A stretch of 64,000 nucleotides of DNA from Tetrastigma voinierianum (Eukaryota > Streptophyta > Magnoliopsida > Vitales > Vitaceae): positions 166,541 to 230,540 of the forward strand of contig JAEQBH010004541.1 of the NCBI GenBank assembly GCA_016808115.1, given 5' to 3'. The translations under genes were made by a program, and so were the position numbers. Of this stretch, positions 13,993-25,317 are shown in pieces. Positions within the stretch are counted from its first letter, which is position 1. Every line of letters begins with the position of its first letter. The notes under the pieces were generated by a model. The model was not told where the DNA came from. It did no database searches and saw only the letters and a program-made list of their open reading frames with translations.

Positions 13993-13994
<2 letters not shown>
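12173..13994. other. CACTA interior with two unrecognised minus-strand ORFs
   Basis: Two minus-strand ORFs stand out only by length: 12,484-12,747 (87 codons) and 13,578-13,910 (110 codons, N-terminal half Lys/Arg-rich, with a Pro/Thr/His-rich tail). Neither shows a domain, signal peptide or motif I can name, and neither is repeated elsewhere in the window. They may be cellular sequence captured by the CACTA element, exon fragments or chance. No function is proposed. The remainder is AT-rich and featureless. Confidence 0.3.
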
Positions 13995-14033
<39 letters not shown>

Positions 14034-14054
14034 TACTATATATATATATATATA
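13995..14054. repeat. (TA)n microsatellite, interrupted
   Basis: A run of TA dinucleotides from about 13,995 to 14,032 is broken by CTAC and resumes to 14,054. Confidence 0.95.
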
Positions 14055-14242
14055 ATCAAATTAAAATATTTGTTCTTATATCCACTTCGGCATATTTCAA
14101 AATTTAAAAATATATCAATTATTTTCATAAGTAAATTTAATAAAATGAGATATTATAACTAATAATATCAGAAGGTTTTGTAAATGCTTGAAGAAATTTA
14201 AGTTATTTTAAGCGTATCAAAAGAATTATTTTAATTTCAAAT

Positions 14243-14365
14243 TTACTAAAATTCAGGAAAAATTCTATTTTTCTGAAAAATAATAAAACGGTAATTTTGA
14301 TTAAAAATCAGAAATTTTTAGATCTTGGATGACGAAAGCAGTTTCAGATTGGTCGTCATAACTAT
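14243..14365 (+). repeat. Fragment of the Tekay/Del-like LTR start
   Basis: About 120 bp resemble the first part of the solo LTRs: AAATTC-GGAAAAATTC, then CTGAAAAATAATAAAACGG, a TTTTGATTAAAAATC block and GATCTTGGATGACGAAA. The canonical TGTAAGACCC opening is absent or too degraded to see, and the similarity fades after about 14,365. Confidence 0.6.
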
Positions 14366-15689
14366 TTTAGAGAATCGCATTATATTATTATCTTTGTTGC
14401 ATTGTTATGGTATAATAAATAATCGATCATATAAATATCTATTTTTGAAATATTTTAATATTGTTATAATATATGAAACATGAATATATTTTTATAACTA
14501 TTTACATTTTGCATGTTGGCATATTGTAATACTCCATTTTGGATTTGAAAGATCTTTCATATGTCCAATCTAACTAACATAAATATTTACTTTTATAAAT
14601 GAATATATAGAAAATATGTTTTTAAAAGACTATTATTAAAAAAATTCAATAATGTATTAAGAATAATCTTAACATTAAAGGTTTTTTTTTCCTTGACATC
14701 AAGTAAATATGATGTTGAATATAGAAAAGTTACTACTATTATTTATGGTGACTATGTGCTAGTTATAGACTTATGTGTGGGGCAAACTGTAGAGTTTACG
14801 GTGCAAGGGTCATAAAGAAGATGAAGTGTAAAAATGGTTGTCCTTTTTTCAAAAAGTTGGTAGGCATGGGAAGGTTGGGAGCTATAATGCAAGCCATATA
14901 ATAGGTGTATGGTGGATGTGTCTGTTTGGTGGGTGTGTTGGAGTGTCTTTTTGTGGTCATGTCAACTTAAGTGAGCGTCAGTTATCTTTCCATGAGGTTA
15001 TTTAAAAATAAAAATTAAAAATTAAAGGATGTCTCCGTCAGAATAATACGACCCCTTATTATTTTAGTTTGTGAAGTTTGTTGATATGGATTCAATATAA
15101 TCCTTTTGCCATCACCATTTTCCATTTTAATTTTTTAATTCAAGTTAAATCATACTTAAATATTATTTTTTTACTTCACGTAGATAAATAAATAAAAAAA
15201 TCAAGATCATTTTTATTCTTTTTTTTATATTTATTTACTTTATATATTAGATTGTAATATTTTGTTTTGATTTCGACCTTTGAATATCCATCTCATCTGA
15301 TATAAATAATTCATTTCTAAGTTAGTTGGTAAGAATTTAATTTAATATGAATATCATAGTTTCAACTCATCTTCCTCGTGTGTACATGCAGTGACGTTAC
15401 GAGGAAAGTTAGAGTCTATTATAGACTTTTAAATTAACAAATAGAGATTCATACCCCCGCATGTGGAGAGTCGAAGTTTATTATGAACTTTCAAATCAAC
15501 AAATAGAATCAAATATTCAAATTTGCAAGGATATGGTTTGAATTAGGAAGATTGCTTTATATATATTCACTTCAATTGGATTGTCCAGCAAAATTATTTG
15601 GGTTAAGGTCTTTTTCGATTTTCCCAATGGATGATAAGTGTGAAGCCTCATCACCAGTGATCCTAACTGTATGTTTCAACAATTACCAT
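14366..15689. other. CACTA interior, no recognised gene
   Basis: AT-rich sequence. A roughly 65-bp segment with GAGTCTATTATAGACTTTTAAATT is imperfectly duplicated at about 15,408-15,450 and 15,469-15,510. I see no coding signal. Confidence 0.45.
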
Positions 15690-16235
15690 ATTGGGGAAAC
15701 CTCATAAACCCATCTCCTATCTATATCGGTATGATATTAACCACTTTAGGCCTAAGCCCTCATGGTTTTGTTTTTTGGGCTTCTTCCTCAAAATGCATCA
15801 TACAAATTGGATGTTATCTATGCTTATATATTCATAAGCCTCTTCATTCATAATCGATGTAGGACATTGTGAGACTTTGGGCACCTAACAATCATCTCCT
15901 CAAACAAAGTTTCATCGAACTTCCCCTCAAACCAAGATTTCCATCACTACAATCGGGCACACACCTTACGTGAAGCACCATCTGCTAGGTGGCTCATCAC
16001 ATCATTTTATTCAGTTTCCACTCACACGGTTAAGCCTTAACCCGACTCTGATACTATTTGTAATGACTCTACCCAATCATGTAGATATTGTCTACTTTGA
16101 ACTTAAAGGGCCTTCACGACTTTAAAACGCCTCTATTAAGTTGAGAAGAACCCATGACTTTAAATCATACAAGCTTCTTGAAGTGTTATGAGTGTTGATC
16201 ATTTAGCATGATATCACACCCTTTTATCACTTCGG
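15690..16235. mobile_element. TRIM-like LTR fragments
   Basis: The segment contains words typical of short plant TRIM/LTR repeats: GGCCTAAGCCCTCATGGTTTTG and GATGTAGGACATTGTGAG in the left part, and CGACTCTGATACTATTTGTAATGACTCTACCC in the right part. The right part includes an inverted PBS-like CTCTGATAC. This fits a small non-autonomous LTR element read in part on the minus strand. I could not define both LTRs or a target duplication, so the boundaries are approximate. Confidence 0.45.
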
Positions 16236-16698
16236 CCATATCTCAAGAGCACATCATTTTTTATTCTTGAAAAATACCAAAAAAAAATTTAAACTATATT
16301 TAATTATGCCGATTATAAAGAAAATGAAATATAATAAATATAAGTTATTGTATATTTTTAAATTATTTCATCATTTTGATAACACGTTAAGATAAATAAA
16401 TAATTTTAAAGCAATAGATAAAAGTTATAAACTTTGCTCTATTCTTATTTTTTATTTTCTCTTCGTTCTATTTTCTTATCTATTATTTTCTTTCACAAAT
16501 TTTTTGATAGCTAAATATGGTATATTTTTAGAATTATTTTGAGAAAAAAAAATATCCATTTTCTAAAATGGTTTTTTTAAAGGATAAATAATTTTATTGA
16601 TTAAGACTAGTACATCGATACAAACACAATCAAATTCACTAAAAATCATAAAGAATGAAATATCATCCATATCAATAACATAATGAATTGACTTAAAG

Positions 16699-17170
16699 CC
16701 TACACATTTGATAATTGAATCTATAGGGCTCGAACAAACCACGAACCCGTCTGATTTTTATCGAGTTTGAAGTTGAGTATAATTGTGTTTGGGTCAAATT
16801 CGTGTTGACCCATATAACCCGTTTAATAAACGGATTATATTCGTGTCAATCCACATAACACAAATTTAACTCGTATTGACCCGTTTATTATTATGTTAAT
16901 TAATATTTAACATAGATTTACCCATTATATATATATTATATGTGTTAAATATTAATGAATTAGTTGTAATTTATATTATTTTAAATTACTAAATTAATAA
17001 ATGGGTTACACGTGTCTAATCATGTTACATGATTACTAATTTGGTCATGTTTGAATTTGGTAATTCTGACCTGTTTATCAATTATGTCGTGTTCGGGTTG
17101 GCGAATACTGTAGAAAACCTGTTATTGACACAATTCGTGAACACGAATTGCCACCCCTACCTACACATTT
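16699..17170. mobile_element. Non-autonomous insertion flanked by 11-bp direct repeat CCTACACATTT
   Basis: The direct repeat CCTACACATTT occurs at 16,699-16,709 and 17,160-17,170. Between them lies sequence rich in GGGTTGGCG, GACCCGTTTA and CGTGTTGACCC words, and it ends in TTGCCACCCCTA, the inverse of a TAGGGGTGGCAA terminus common in hAT-type plant repeats. The left terminus is less clear (TATAGGGCTCGAAC). The long duplication would also suit a retroposon, so the class is left open. Confidence 0.55.
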
Positions 17171-17224
17171 AATATTATTATTGTGACTAGAATACCTATG
17201 ATTCAAGTTTCTGCATGCTGACTA

Positions 17225-17545
17225 CCATTGATTTGATATGTTTTATTTGATCGTATATGTTTTGCCCGTCTAAATCTCCCACAAAAATAAATGTCGTGAG
17301 AAGATGAAGAAAAACGAAACGTGATACCAAGATAACATAACCACATGCCGCAACAAGACGATGATAATCACAAACCGCAACAAGTCGACGACGAAATCAC
17401 AAAAAAACCAATTGAAAACAAGATTTATAGATATAAATGAAATAACCACTTTATTGAGAAATAAAATGAGAGAAATAAGTGTAAAGAGGTGATAGAATGA
17501 CAAAAAAATAACCCCCGAGAAAAAACCTGCAGGCAAGTTTAGAAA
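17225..17545. repeat. Diverged relative of the pre-LTR module of the 11-kb unit
   Basis: The words GCCGCAACAAGACGATGA, CAACAAGTCGACGAC and ACCACTTTATTGAG resemble 29,010-29,260 in U1 and 57,595-57,850 in U3, in the same orientation. It appears to be a dispersed copy of part of that module inside the CACTA element, which suggests the module itself belongs to a mobile family. Confidence 0.5.
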
Positions 17546-17699
17546 AAGGAGGTTCTTTCATGTAATTCATTTTCTAAAAAGTTAAAGTAATAAAAAGAAA
17601 CAAAATATAAGACTCATCAAACTCATAGTATGAAATGAATAAATAAGATTCAACAAAATATTAAAATAAATAAACATTACTTGGTTTATAGAATGAAAA

Positions 17700-19731
17700 T
17701 GTAAGACCCGAGAAATTCTAATTTCTAGAAAAATGGCAAAAATCGTAATTTTGGTTACAAAATTGTAATTTCGATTAAAAATCCGAAATTTATTATATGG
17801 ATCTCGGATGATGAAACGAATTTCACCGTTGGAATCGTCTCACGAAATCTAGCTAGTACGTAAAATTTCGTCGAATTCTGAGACAGTCGGAATTTACACG
17901 CGTTTCGAGGTATCCGCGGTTGGTCTTGAAGTAAAATGATTTTCGATCACCGAAAGAAAGTGACATATAACACGTGCTCATGTGCCATAAGTCTCATGGT
18001 GAAATGATGATGAAATGGACGGCTGAAGTAGTGTCGAATGTCAAAGCGGGAAAGAATGACATAAATGTCATTTTGGAATTCATAAGTTAGAAAGGCAAAA
18101 ATAGCCAATAGTCATCTTCTTCCTTTAATAAATAGGAGTCAAAGCCGGGTGGGAAAAACGAAAGTGTGAGTGGCGGGTTGTGGTGTTTTAGAGAGAGAAC
18201 ATCGTGCTTCTCTCTAAAATGTCCCCCGACGTCAGGCCAAGGTCAGGTAGTCTTCGAGGATAAGAAGGAAGGCGCTCTGCGCGGAGAGGGCTTCGCGTGG
18301 GTACCGGATTTTAGGGAGTTTCCTCAAACTCCTAGAGGTAGGGATTTCTTCCTACTTGGGTTTTATTTCTTCTTTAAGTACTTTGTCGATGTTTGAGCTG
18401 AATGAGGTCGTGAGGGGCCGTTTGATCGGTCCCAAATCTTGGGACCGAATTGTTATAAATTTTGAAACTCAAATGGAGCAGCCGTGACTGCCACGGCTGA
18501 TTTGGGTTGTTAAATTTTGCAATTATGTATTAAATCATGTATTGGTTTGGATGAGTAGGAATGGCGGGTAGAGCAGGTTCCTTTAAGTGAGCGGAATTGT
18601 GATATTTCGATAATAGTAACCTAGGGTTTCACTATTCTCGAAACAGTGTTCTCAAAATAATTTTTGTGAATTAATGTGTTTAGTGGAGTGATTCACATCG
18701 AATTGCTCGTGTTTGATCATTAGCCCACGTGAGCTAATTTTGATGTAATGAAATGCGAATTTACATGACATGATTGTGTGAATTACAGATTTTGCGTATT
18801 AAATATAATAAATGTTGATATATTTGCATGTGATATGTTGTATTAGGGTGAAGCATTCATGCATTCCATATGCCATGAACACCCTAGACAGTGGAGTGAG
18901 TGCATGAGGTGAGTCCCAGAGAAAATGGTTAGGAGGGTTGTCTAAAAATATTAATTATCGATTAGTCCATACTAAAGCTCTCAGTCGTCGGAGGCAGCCC
19001 AGATTGATATATATACATCGGAGGGTTGTCCTGAGCAAATAAACATAATAATTCTCATACAAGGCTTAGACGGAGTGTGAGAGTCGTGGACTTCAGATAC
19101 GAAATGTGTCAGTTAGACATTTCAAGTAGGATCATGCATTTGCTTGAATGTTGTGTTTGTGCAGACATTACTGCCGGGTGGATAGTAGCCCACTTAGGGT
19201 GATTCACTGCGACTAGCTCACTGCCGAGGATGCTATTTTACGGATTACGGGGGGCGTGCGAGGGGACGGCTCGTCCTAGAGGCTATGGTTTAGAAGAAAG
19301 CCGGATTGTGGCTTTGGGTTATGATGTTCTACATGTATTAGAATTATCTAATTGTAATATATGTGTTGTATAAGAGTAAAAACATTTGAACTCTTAAAAC
19401 TATTGGATATAGTTGGATTCATAGTTGGTATGTTTTATGGGTATTGTTTATGGGCCCAAGTGGCCGTTTTACTCATGTTGTGATCATATTGGATATATGT
19501 TGTGAGTGATGATACGGGGACGAGGGCCATTATTTACTCGGTTTAGTTGTATATGAGACCTGTGACTGGTCATTGAATTTGTTTAGGAGACCCAGGGTTA
19601 TGTACTAAAAATTAGAGCTCCCAGGTACAAAGGAGACTGCACGATTTTCTAAAATGGTGTCGAGGTAACTTGGAGTATCCACTTGTATTCAGCGGGTTGG
19701 GTGATCCAGCGGACCAGTTTGGGCGTCCTGA
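17700..19731 (+). mobile_element. Second solo LTR of the Tekay/Del-like family, TSD GAAAA
   Basis: It starts TGTAAGACCCGAG and ends near GGCGTCCTGA, 2,032 bp long, with GAAAA at 17,695-17,699 and 19,732-19,736. The expected terminal CA is GA here. Internal landmarks match the solo LTR at 8,326 and the full LTR at 61,327: a doubled regulatory-looking stretch near 18,170-18,230, the GAGGTAGGGATTTCTTCCTACTTGGG block, and a ggctttgggtt block near 19,310. The 76-codon ORF at 18,166-18,396 lies within the LTR and is not a gene. Confidence 0.88.
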
Positions 19732-20829
19732 GAAAATAATAAGCGATTCAAAAAATAATGAATGAAAATAATAGCAAGAAATAAAATTAAATGAAACATA
19801 ATAAAATATATGCCATATATTTAGTATAAATTTTTATAATGATATATCTAATATAATGACATATATCTATCTTTTTTCAGTTAAAGATTTTTAAAAGATA
19901 AACAAAATTTTATTCCTAAATGTATTGAAAATATTTTTACTCAACATATTTTTTTTAATAGAATGAAAAATAAAAGGTAATTTCAAATATAAAAATATAA
20001 ATTAAAAGTTGAAAAGAAGTTTGAAACCAAACCCAAGCTTAAAATTGAATAATAATTTTCAAGACATTAAACATTTTTTCATACAAGGCTAATAAACATT
20101 TTTTCAAATAATTTTTATTTATTTGTTTTCAATGAAAAGGTCTCATATGAGACATGTCAATTAAGTGAATGGATTCCAATTTAATGAAATATGTTATCGT
20201 CAAAAAGCTTACAAGAACCACTCCTAATTATATAGGTCATAAGAGATATAAAATAAAATAAAATAAAAAAGTCTAAAGTCATCATGCACCTAAGCTATCA
20301 CTTGTCAACCTTAGGTCTCTTCAAATTTAAAATAATATTTTTTGGTTTGATGCATAATGGCTCCTATCACATCATAGGAAAATTGGTTCCCTCCAAAACT
20401 CAAGACATTTCCCACCGAAAAACTTTTGTTTCCTTATTAGCTTTTGCTTAAACTTTTGTAAGTCTTCCATGAGATGCTATTGATGTTGCAGCACATAGGA
20501 AAGCTTCTATTTCAAGAAAAGTTGTTTTGCTGCCCATCTCTCTTTTCCATCATAAAATCTCTCTTTCCTCTTATTCTTCTTTAATTATTTCCAATAGACC
20601 AATTCCATAAGGATGATATGATGTTAAGTTCTTTTGGAGAAGTCGTTTTTTTGTATGTTTTAGTTGATAAAAGAAAAAAATAATATTTTTTTTATTTTCA
20701 TTACACATTTTTTCTTTAATTTTTTTACTCCATAAATCTGTTTGTGTTCTAATTATGTTTCTTTTAATTTACTGTTTAATCTTTAAAAGGTTTAAAATAT
20801 TTACCTCAACGGCCTAAAATGGGAGAAGA

Positions 20830-20831
<2 letters not shown>
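19732..20831. other. CACTA interior, no recognised gene
   Basis: AT-rich sequence without a conserved ORF. Nothing else is supportable. Confidence 0.45.

Positions 20832-20919
<88 letters not shown>
20832..20919. repeat. (AT)44 microsatellite
   Basis: An uninterrupted AT dinucleotide run of about 88 bp. It produces the Tyr-Ile repeat ORF on the minus strand, which is not a gene. Confidence 0.97.
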
Positions 20920-20922
<3 letters not shown>

Positions 20923-23346
20923 CAGTTTTATACATATTTGTTTTTTGTTATGTCCCGTTTGGGAGAAATTTGATGTAAAATAATAATAATAAAAGATAAT
21001 TTTTGAGGCTAATACATTTGTAGGCAACATTAGTGTTTGAATTGAATACAAGTTTTAGAAAGAGATAGAAAAATTAGAGTTGACCCAAAATATGAGGTGA
21101 GGATAGGGGGTTGAGCCCAAAATTGGAATAGGCTGCTTTATGAACATGCCTTCAAGTTTTGAATTTTTTTTTTTTTTTGAAAAGAAGTTTTGCAATTTTA
21201 TTGTTATGAATCCCTATTTTGATGGTTATGTATTTAAAAAAAAGAAAAAGAAAAAGAAAATACATTTTTTAACAAGCTATTATTAAAGCTTTATTTTGAC
21301 AAATGCTAAAAAAAAAAAGAAGCAATTTTTCAACAAACTATTATTAAAGCTTTATTTTCGCAAAGGCAATATAAAAAGTTTAAAAGTTAATAAGTTCTTG
21401 TTACATAACTAATTGTAGTATATATATCTATAAAAAACCATGTTCTATTTATGGAGTTTTAGTTTTGTAGTTTCTACTTTAAGTTTATATTGCATATGGT
21501 TGATATAATAACCATACAAAGAAAAAAATTAATGTTATCGATTAATTAATCTTTCTCGTATTAATAATAATAATATGTTTCAATCAATTGTAAAAGTGAT
21601 TGTGTCCCATTTAAAGCACAAGGTAGCTAAGACTTGTTTGTTTTTACATAAAAATGTAAAATTAAATGTAAGTTTGAATTTAGTTTCAAAAGTTGATGAT
21701 ATAGCATGTACTTTTATTTATCTTAATATACATGTTTTTACATGGCCGAGAACTAATTATTTGGAACTTATTTTATTCCTTATTTAAAATTAAAACTAAT
21801 TTACTAACAAAGATTGAACTTTAAGTTATCTCCATAATATGTCTTTTCATGAAAATGAATATAGTACAAGAAAGTACAATATGATAAATTTTAACTATTT
21901 TCTTCTATTAGAAATTTTCTAAATATTACATAAAGGTTTATTGTGTGGAGTGTTACACAATTGTGAATATCTTCTTATAAATTGTCATCCCTTGATTCAA
22001 AATCTTCCCTATCTTTATATACAAACTAAAAATAAACTGCTAGTTTCTTGATCTTTTAACTTAATTTCTCTCTTTATTTGTTAAGTTTTTTTTTTTTTGT
22101 TAGCCTTGTTGAATGTTTGTTGAGCAATTGATATTTTTTCTATTAGAGGTTAAGTCAAGGTTTGAGTTCCTCTTGCTTTTTGTTTCTAATTATATACTTG
22201 ATAACTTGGCTTTTGAATGCATGTTTTTCTCTTTTATGTTGTTTATTGAATTAGTTGATTGATATCAATACTTTATTTCTATAAATGAATTTAAAAATAC
22301 ATAATTAAAATTTAAAAAATGTCAAATGTAGTGATATCATGTTAATATTTATATTCCTAGTATGTATTATCATTTATTTTGTCTTAGATAGACAATATAT
22401 ATTATGCTTCCCTAGATTGTAGATGTTAGGGGTTGAATTAATTTTACTCATTATTATAATTGGAAAATTGTGCTAAGAACACAAATATAGTGGGTACCAT
22501 TACTACTCCATGCTAATTACATGGTAAGATTGACAATCCTGAATATTTTTCTATTAAATATAAATTAATATTGCTTATACAATAAATGCATATTTATACA
22601 ATGACCATTATATTAACAGCTTGTAATGACTTCCATTACAAGAAATATAAAATAAATTTCCGTTATTTAACTTAAATACATTTTTTAAATTTTAATCACC
22701 ATAAATGCAAATTTTTAAAGAGAGTGATGATAATGGTTTATTATTTTATAACATTTTATTTGTATTTTTTACTCATTCTTATGTTGTTACTTAGACATGA
22801 CATGTTAAACAAGTATCAATTCATATAAACTTTTTAAGTTAATGTATTGAACTTCTCAATATGGCTATGTAAACCAAGCTATAAAGACAGCTATGTAAGT
22901 TTTCTCATATATAAAATATTTTGTTCATTTATTTTTTTATTTAAATAGAATCTTCGATTTATTTGTAACTTGTGTTTAATTATATAATTATAAAATAAGT
23001 GGGTTTTTCACATTAATAATTCATGATTTTAAATGAATTTACTTAGTTTTATTAAATCTTATGATTGAAGGAATTTTTTTATTAAAAACTATATAAAATT
23101 TTTAAAATTTTGTCACATTCATGAAAAGCATTTTATGAAGAAAACGTAAATATTTAGATCTAGATACAATGTCTTTTTATAATAAATTATGCTTGATTTA
23201 TATATAAATAATTATGGTTGAAATGCTGAAAATATTTTATTCTAATGAACTTTATTTTAGAGCTTTTCACATTTATCTGAATTGGGTCATGTTCTATATT
23301 ATTCAAGTTTTCTTTGTACATGTAGAAAGAAGAATGTTGAGATTGT
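20920..23346. other. CACTA interior, no recognised gene
   Basis: AT-rich sequence. A short segment containing AACTATTATTAAAGCTTTATTTT is present twice, near 21,270-21,300 and 21,334-21,362. The 70-codon plus-strand ORF at 21,575-21,787 shows no motif. Intron-like AT-rich spacers of a CACTA gene could lie here but cannot be proven. Confidence 0.45.
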
Positions 23347-23472
23347 AAAGACATTCAACATCAAAAAGATGATGAAATAGGAATAGAGATTGTTGATACA
23401 GTGTTCAATTGCTACATGGGCTTGAGATTTGGATATATGAAGGGGTTAGGTCATGGCCCTAGACCACGCTGA
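23347..23472 (+). pseudogene. Possible CACTA-encoded protein, C-terminal remnant
   Basis: An open stretch reads acidic residues, then a segment containing GYMKGLGHGPRP, and stops at TGA 23,470-23,472. Proteins of plant En/Spm elements often contain a SGYVKGLG-type motif near the C-terminus, and the position about 1 kb inside the right end agrees. Only some 40 residues are visible, with no start or upstream exon. The assignment rests on one motif and on context. Confidence 0.4.
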
Positions 23473-24456
23473 TCTTCATTGTGATCTACACATACTGCAG
23501 CATCATGTCAAGATATGTAATTGGAGAAAGAATATAGATCAACATGAGAGCTTATCAAATGTCAAGGGAATCCAATGTCAACAATCATATATTTTGAGTC
23601 ACACTCATGGGTGGTTGGGATTTTCTTGATAAGCCCTTGATTTTTGTTTTTTAGGAATATTACCTCCTTTTGGCATGTATATATGGTACTTTATTAATTT
23701 CAATTTTTGAAATATTATCTCCTTTTGTCATGTATATATTATTCTTTATTAATTTCAATTTTAGATGCATATTTTCATAATGTTTTTGTTTTATTATGAG
23801 ATGAATATGACAAAAATACTTTTATATTTGATGAAATGTCCATTATATAGTAAAATTATGTTATTATATGATTAATTTAATCATTTAGATTTATCAAGCC
23901 AACACAAAATTTAATTGTTTAACTAAGTTCAATGATATCCTCAAAAAAAAAAAAAAAAAAGAAGCTCTATGAGATAAAATTAAAATATATTAATTAAATA
24001 TTTGAATATATGATGATAAACTTATTATACACATGGATGTTAGTTACAAAGAATTTATACACATTTAAAGACATTTATTTATTTTTATTTTAACTTTTAG
24101 AAGCAAAATAAAATTTTGTTTCAAAAGCTATCTGGCAACAAAATAACATTTTTTGTTGTTATATATGTGTAATTTAGCAACAATTTAATTCATTATTGAG
24201 CATTTTTAGCAATAAAGTTTTGAACATTTAACAACAAATATTTTTGTTGTCAAATATTTTTGGAGACAACAAAAAAATTATGTCTCTAAAAACTATTAGC
24301 GAGGAAGCATTTTTTTTGTCGCAAAAACTTTTCGCAACGAGGATAAGGCGACGTTCATTAAACAAAATTATTTTTGTCGCCAAATATGTTTTGCAACAAT
24401 ATTAAACTTTTTGAGACAAAAAAATTATGTTGCTAATAATCATTTTTCTTGTAGTG
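23473..24456. other. Right arm of the CACTA element
   Basis: It contains a two-copy duplication of about 53 bp (23,658-23,763, each with CTCCTTTTGxCATGTATATAT and CTTTATTAATTTCAATTTT) and a poly-A run near 23,943. From about 24,120 the subterminal words GCAACAA, TTGTCGC and GAGACAA are dense up to the terminal TTTTCTTGTAGTG. There is no intact gene. Confidence 0.65.
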
Positions 24457-24556
24457 ATCATGGGGTGGTTGTTAGGGCATTACATGGGTTTTTGGAGGGA
24501 AGAGTGTCACTTAAGAATTTTTTTACTCCTTTAGCCAATCACCGATCGGTCGAGAC

Positions 24557-24785
24557 TAGAGATGGCAATTCGGGGCGAACGGGCTGGGCTAGGCCTAGCT
24601 AACGTCGAGTCGGGCCAAATTTGGCTCGGTTTTTTTGAGCAAAAAATATAGCGAGTTAGGCCGAATTGCCTTATAAAGCCTAAAAAATTGGCCTCGAGAC
24701 TTGTGGAAATAAATTAACGGCCCGGCTCGATACAGTGAGGTGGACTGAGCTAGCCTAACAGGCCAGGCTTAAATTATCACCTCTA
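24557..24785. mobile_element. hAT-type MITE with 8-bp TSD upstream of the U1 IDL gene
   Basis: The ends TAGAGATGGCAATT and AATTATCACCTCTA form an imperfect inverted repeat. The flanks are GTCGAGAC (24,549-24,556) and GTCGGGAC (24,786-24,793), an 8-bp duplication with one mismatch, as expected for hAT elements. The interior is GC-richer than its surroundings (GGCTGGGCTAGGCC and similar). U2 and U3 carry it at the same site with GTCGAGAC flanks, so insertion preceded duplication. Confidence 0.8.
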
Positions 24786-24793
24786 GTCGGGAC

Positions 24794-25317
24794 CAAAATA
24801 AGAAGGAACCCCCCAAAGTTTGAATTATTCTCAATTAATTAAAATATGAAACTAATCAGAAAATATGAAATTATTTCATATCGAATTTTCCTAATATAAA
24901 TGGTAAATATCTATATTACTTTATTTAAATTATTTTTTCCATATATGTATTTACCTTTCCTAGAAAACTTATTCCACTTTCTTAGAAACAAGTTTGAAAA
25001 ATATAATAATAAGAATATGATTAGATTATGATACATATAATTACTAAATATCTATATTCATTTGTTATAAAAAAAAAAATTCATCTTTAATTGTATTTCT
25101 CATTCTATAAAACTTATTCCACTTTTCTAAAAAAGGTGTTTAAACTTGTAAGGGTAAAAAATTAAGACCAGGATTATAATACCATAATAGAATTGGTAAA
25201 CTATCAGCCTCCATAAGAATTTAAAATATTCTGCATTTCCCTTATTTATCTTTCTAAAAAACTTATTCCAAATTATATGAGATAATCGAGAAGATCAAAA
25301 GTGGAAGAACAAACAAG
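24794..25317 (+). promoter_or_regulatory. Presumed upstream region of the U1 IDL gene
   Basis: About 520 bp of AT-rich sequence between the MITE and the start codon, conserved in U2 (35,653-36,190) and U3 (53,228-53,742), including repeated AAACTTATTCCA words. A leader-like purine-rich stretch, GAGAAGATCAAAAGTGGAAGAACAAA, precedes the ATG. TATA-like words are too common here to pick one. Promoter activity is inferred only from position. Confidence 0.35.

Larger units (their letters stand above)
7000..24456. mobile_element. CACTA (En/Spm-type) transposon, about 17.5 kb, with nested insertions
   Basis: The right end reads TTTTCTTGTAGTG (24,444-24,456), the inverse of the classic CACTACAAGAAAA terminus. 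The left end reads CACACAAGAAAA (7,000-7,011), the same terminus missing one T. The flanks ATC (6,998-7,000) and ATC (24,457-24,459) give the 3-bp target duplication expected for CACTA elements. The uninterrupted site is visible at the U1/U2 boundary (35,320-35,340, GAAGAATCATGGGG) and at 52,900-52,915. Both ends carry subterminal GCGACA/TTGTCGC/GCAACAA words. The interior has been enlarged by two solo LTRs and other insertions. A short ORF near 23,347-23,472 looks like a CACTA protein remnant, and no TNP2-type transposase is intact. The first C at the left end is shared with the duplication, so that boundary is uncertain by one base. Confidence 0.85.

Noticed and set aside
18166..18396. 76-codon plus-strand ORF of normal-looking composition
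   Set aside because: It falls inside the solo LTR at 17,700-19,731, and the other two LTRs of the family do not keep the frame.
20806..21051. 81-codon ORF with a long Tyr-Ile repeat
   Set aside because: It is the translation of the (AT)n microsatellite.
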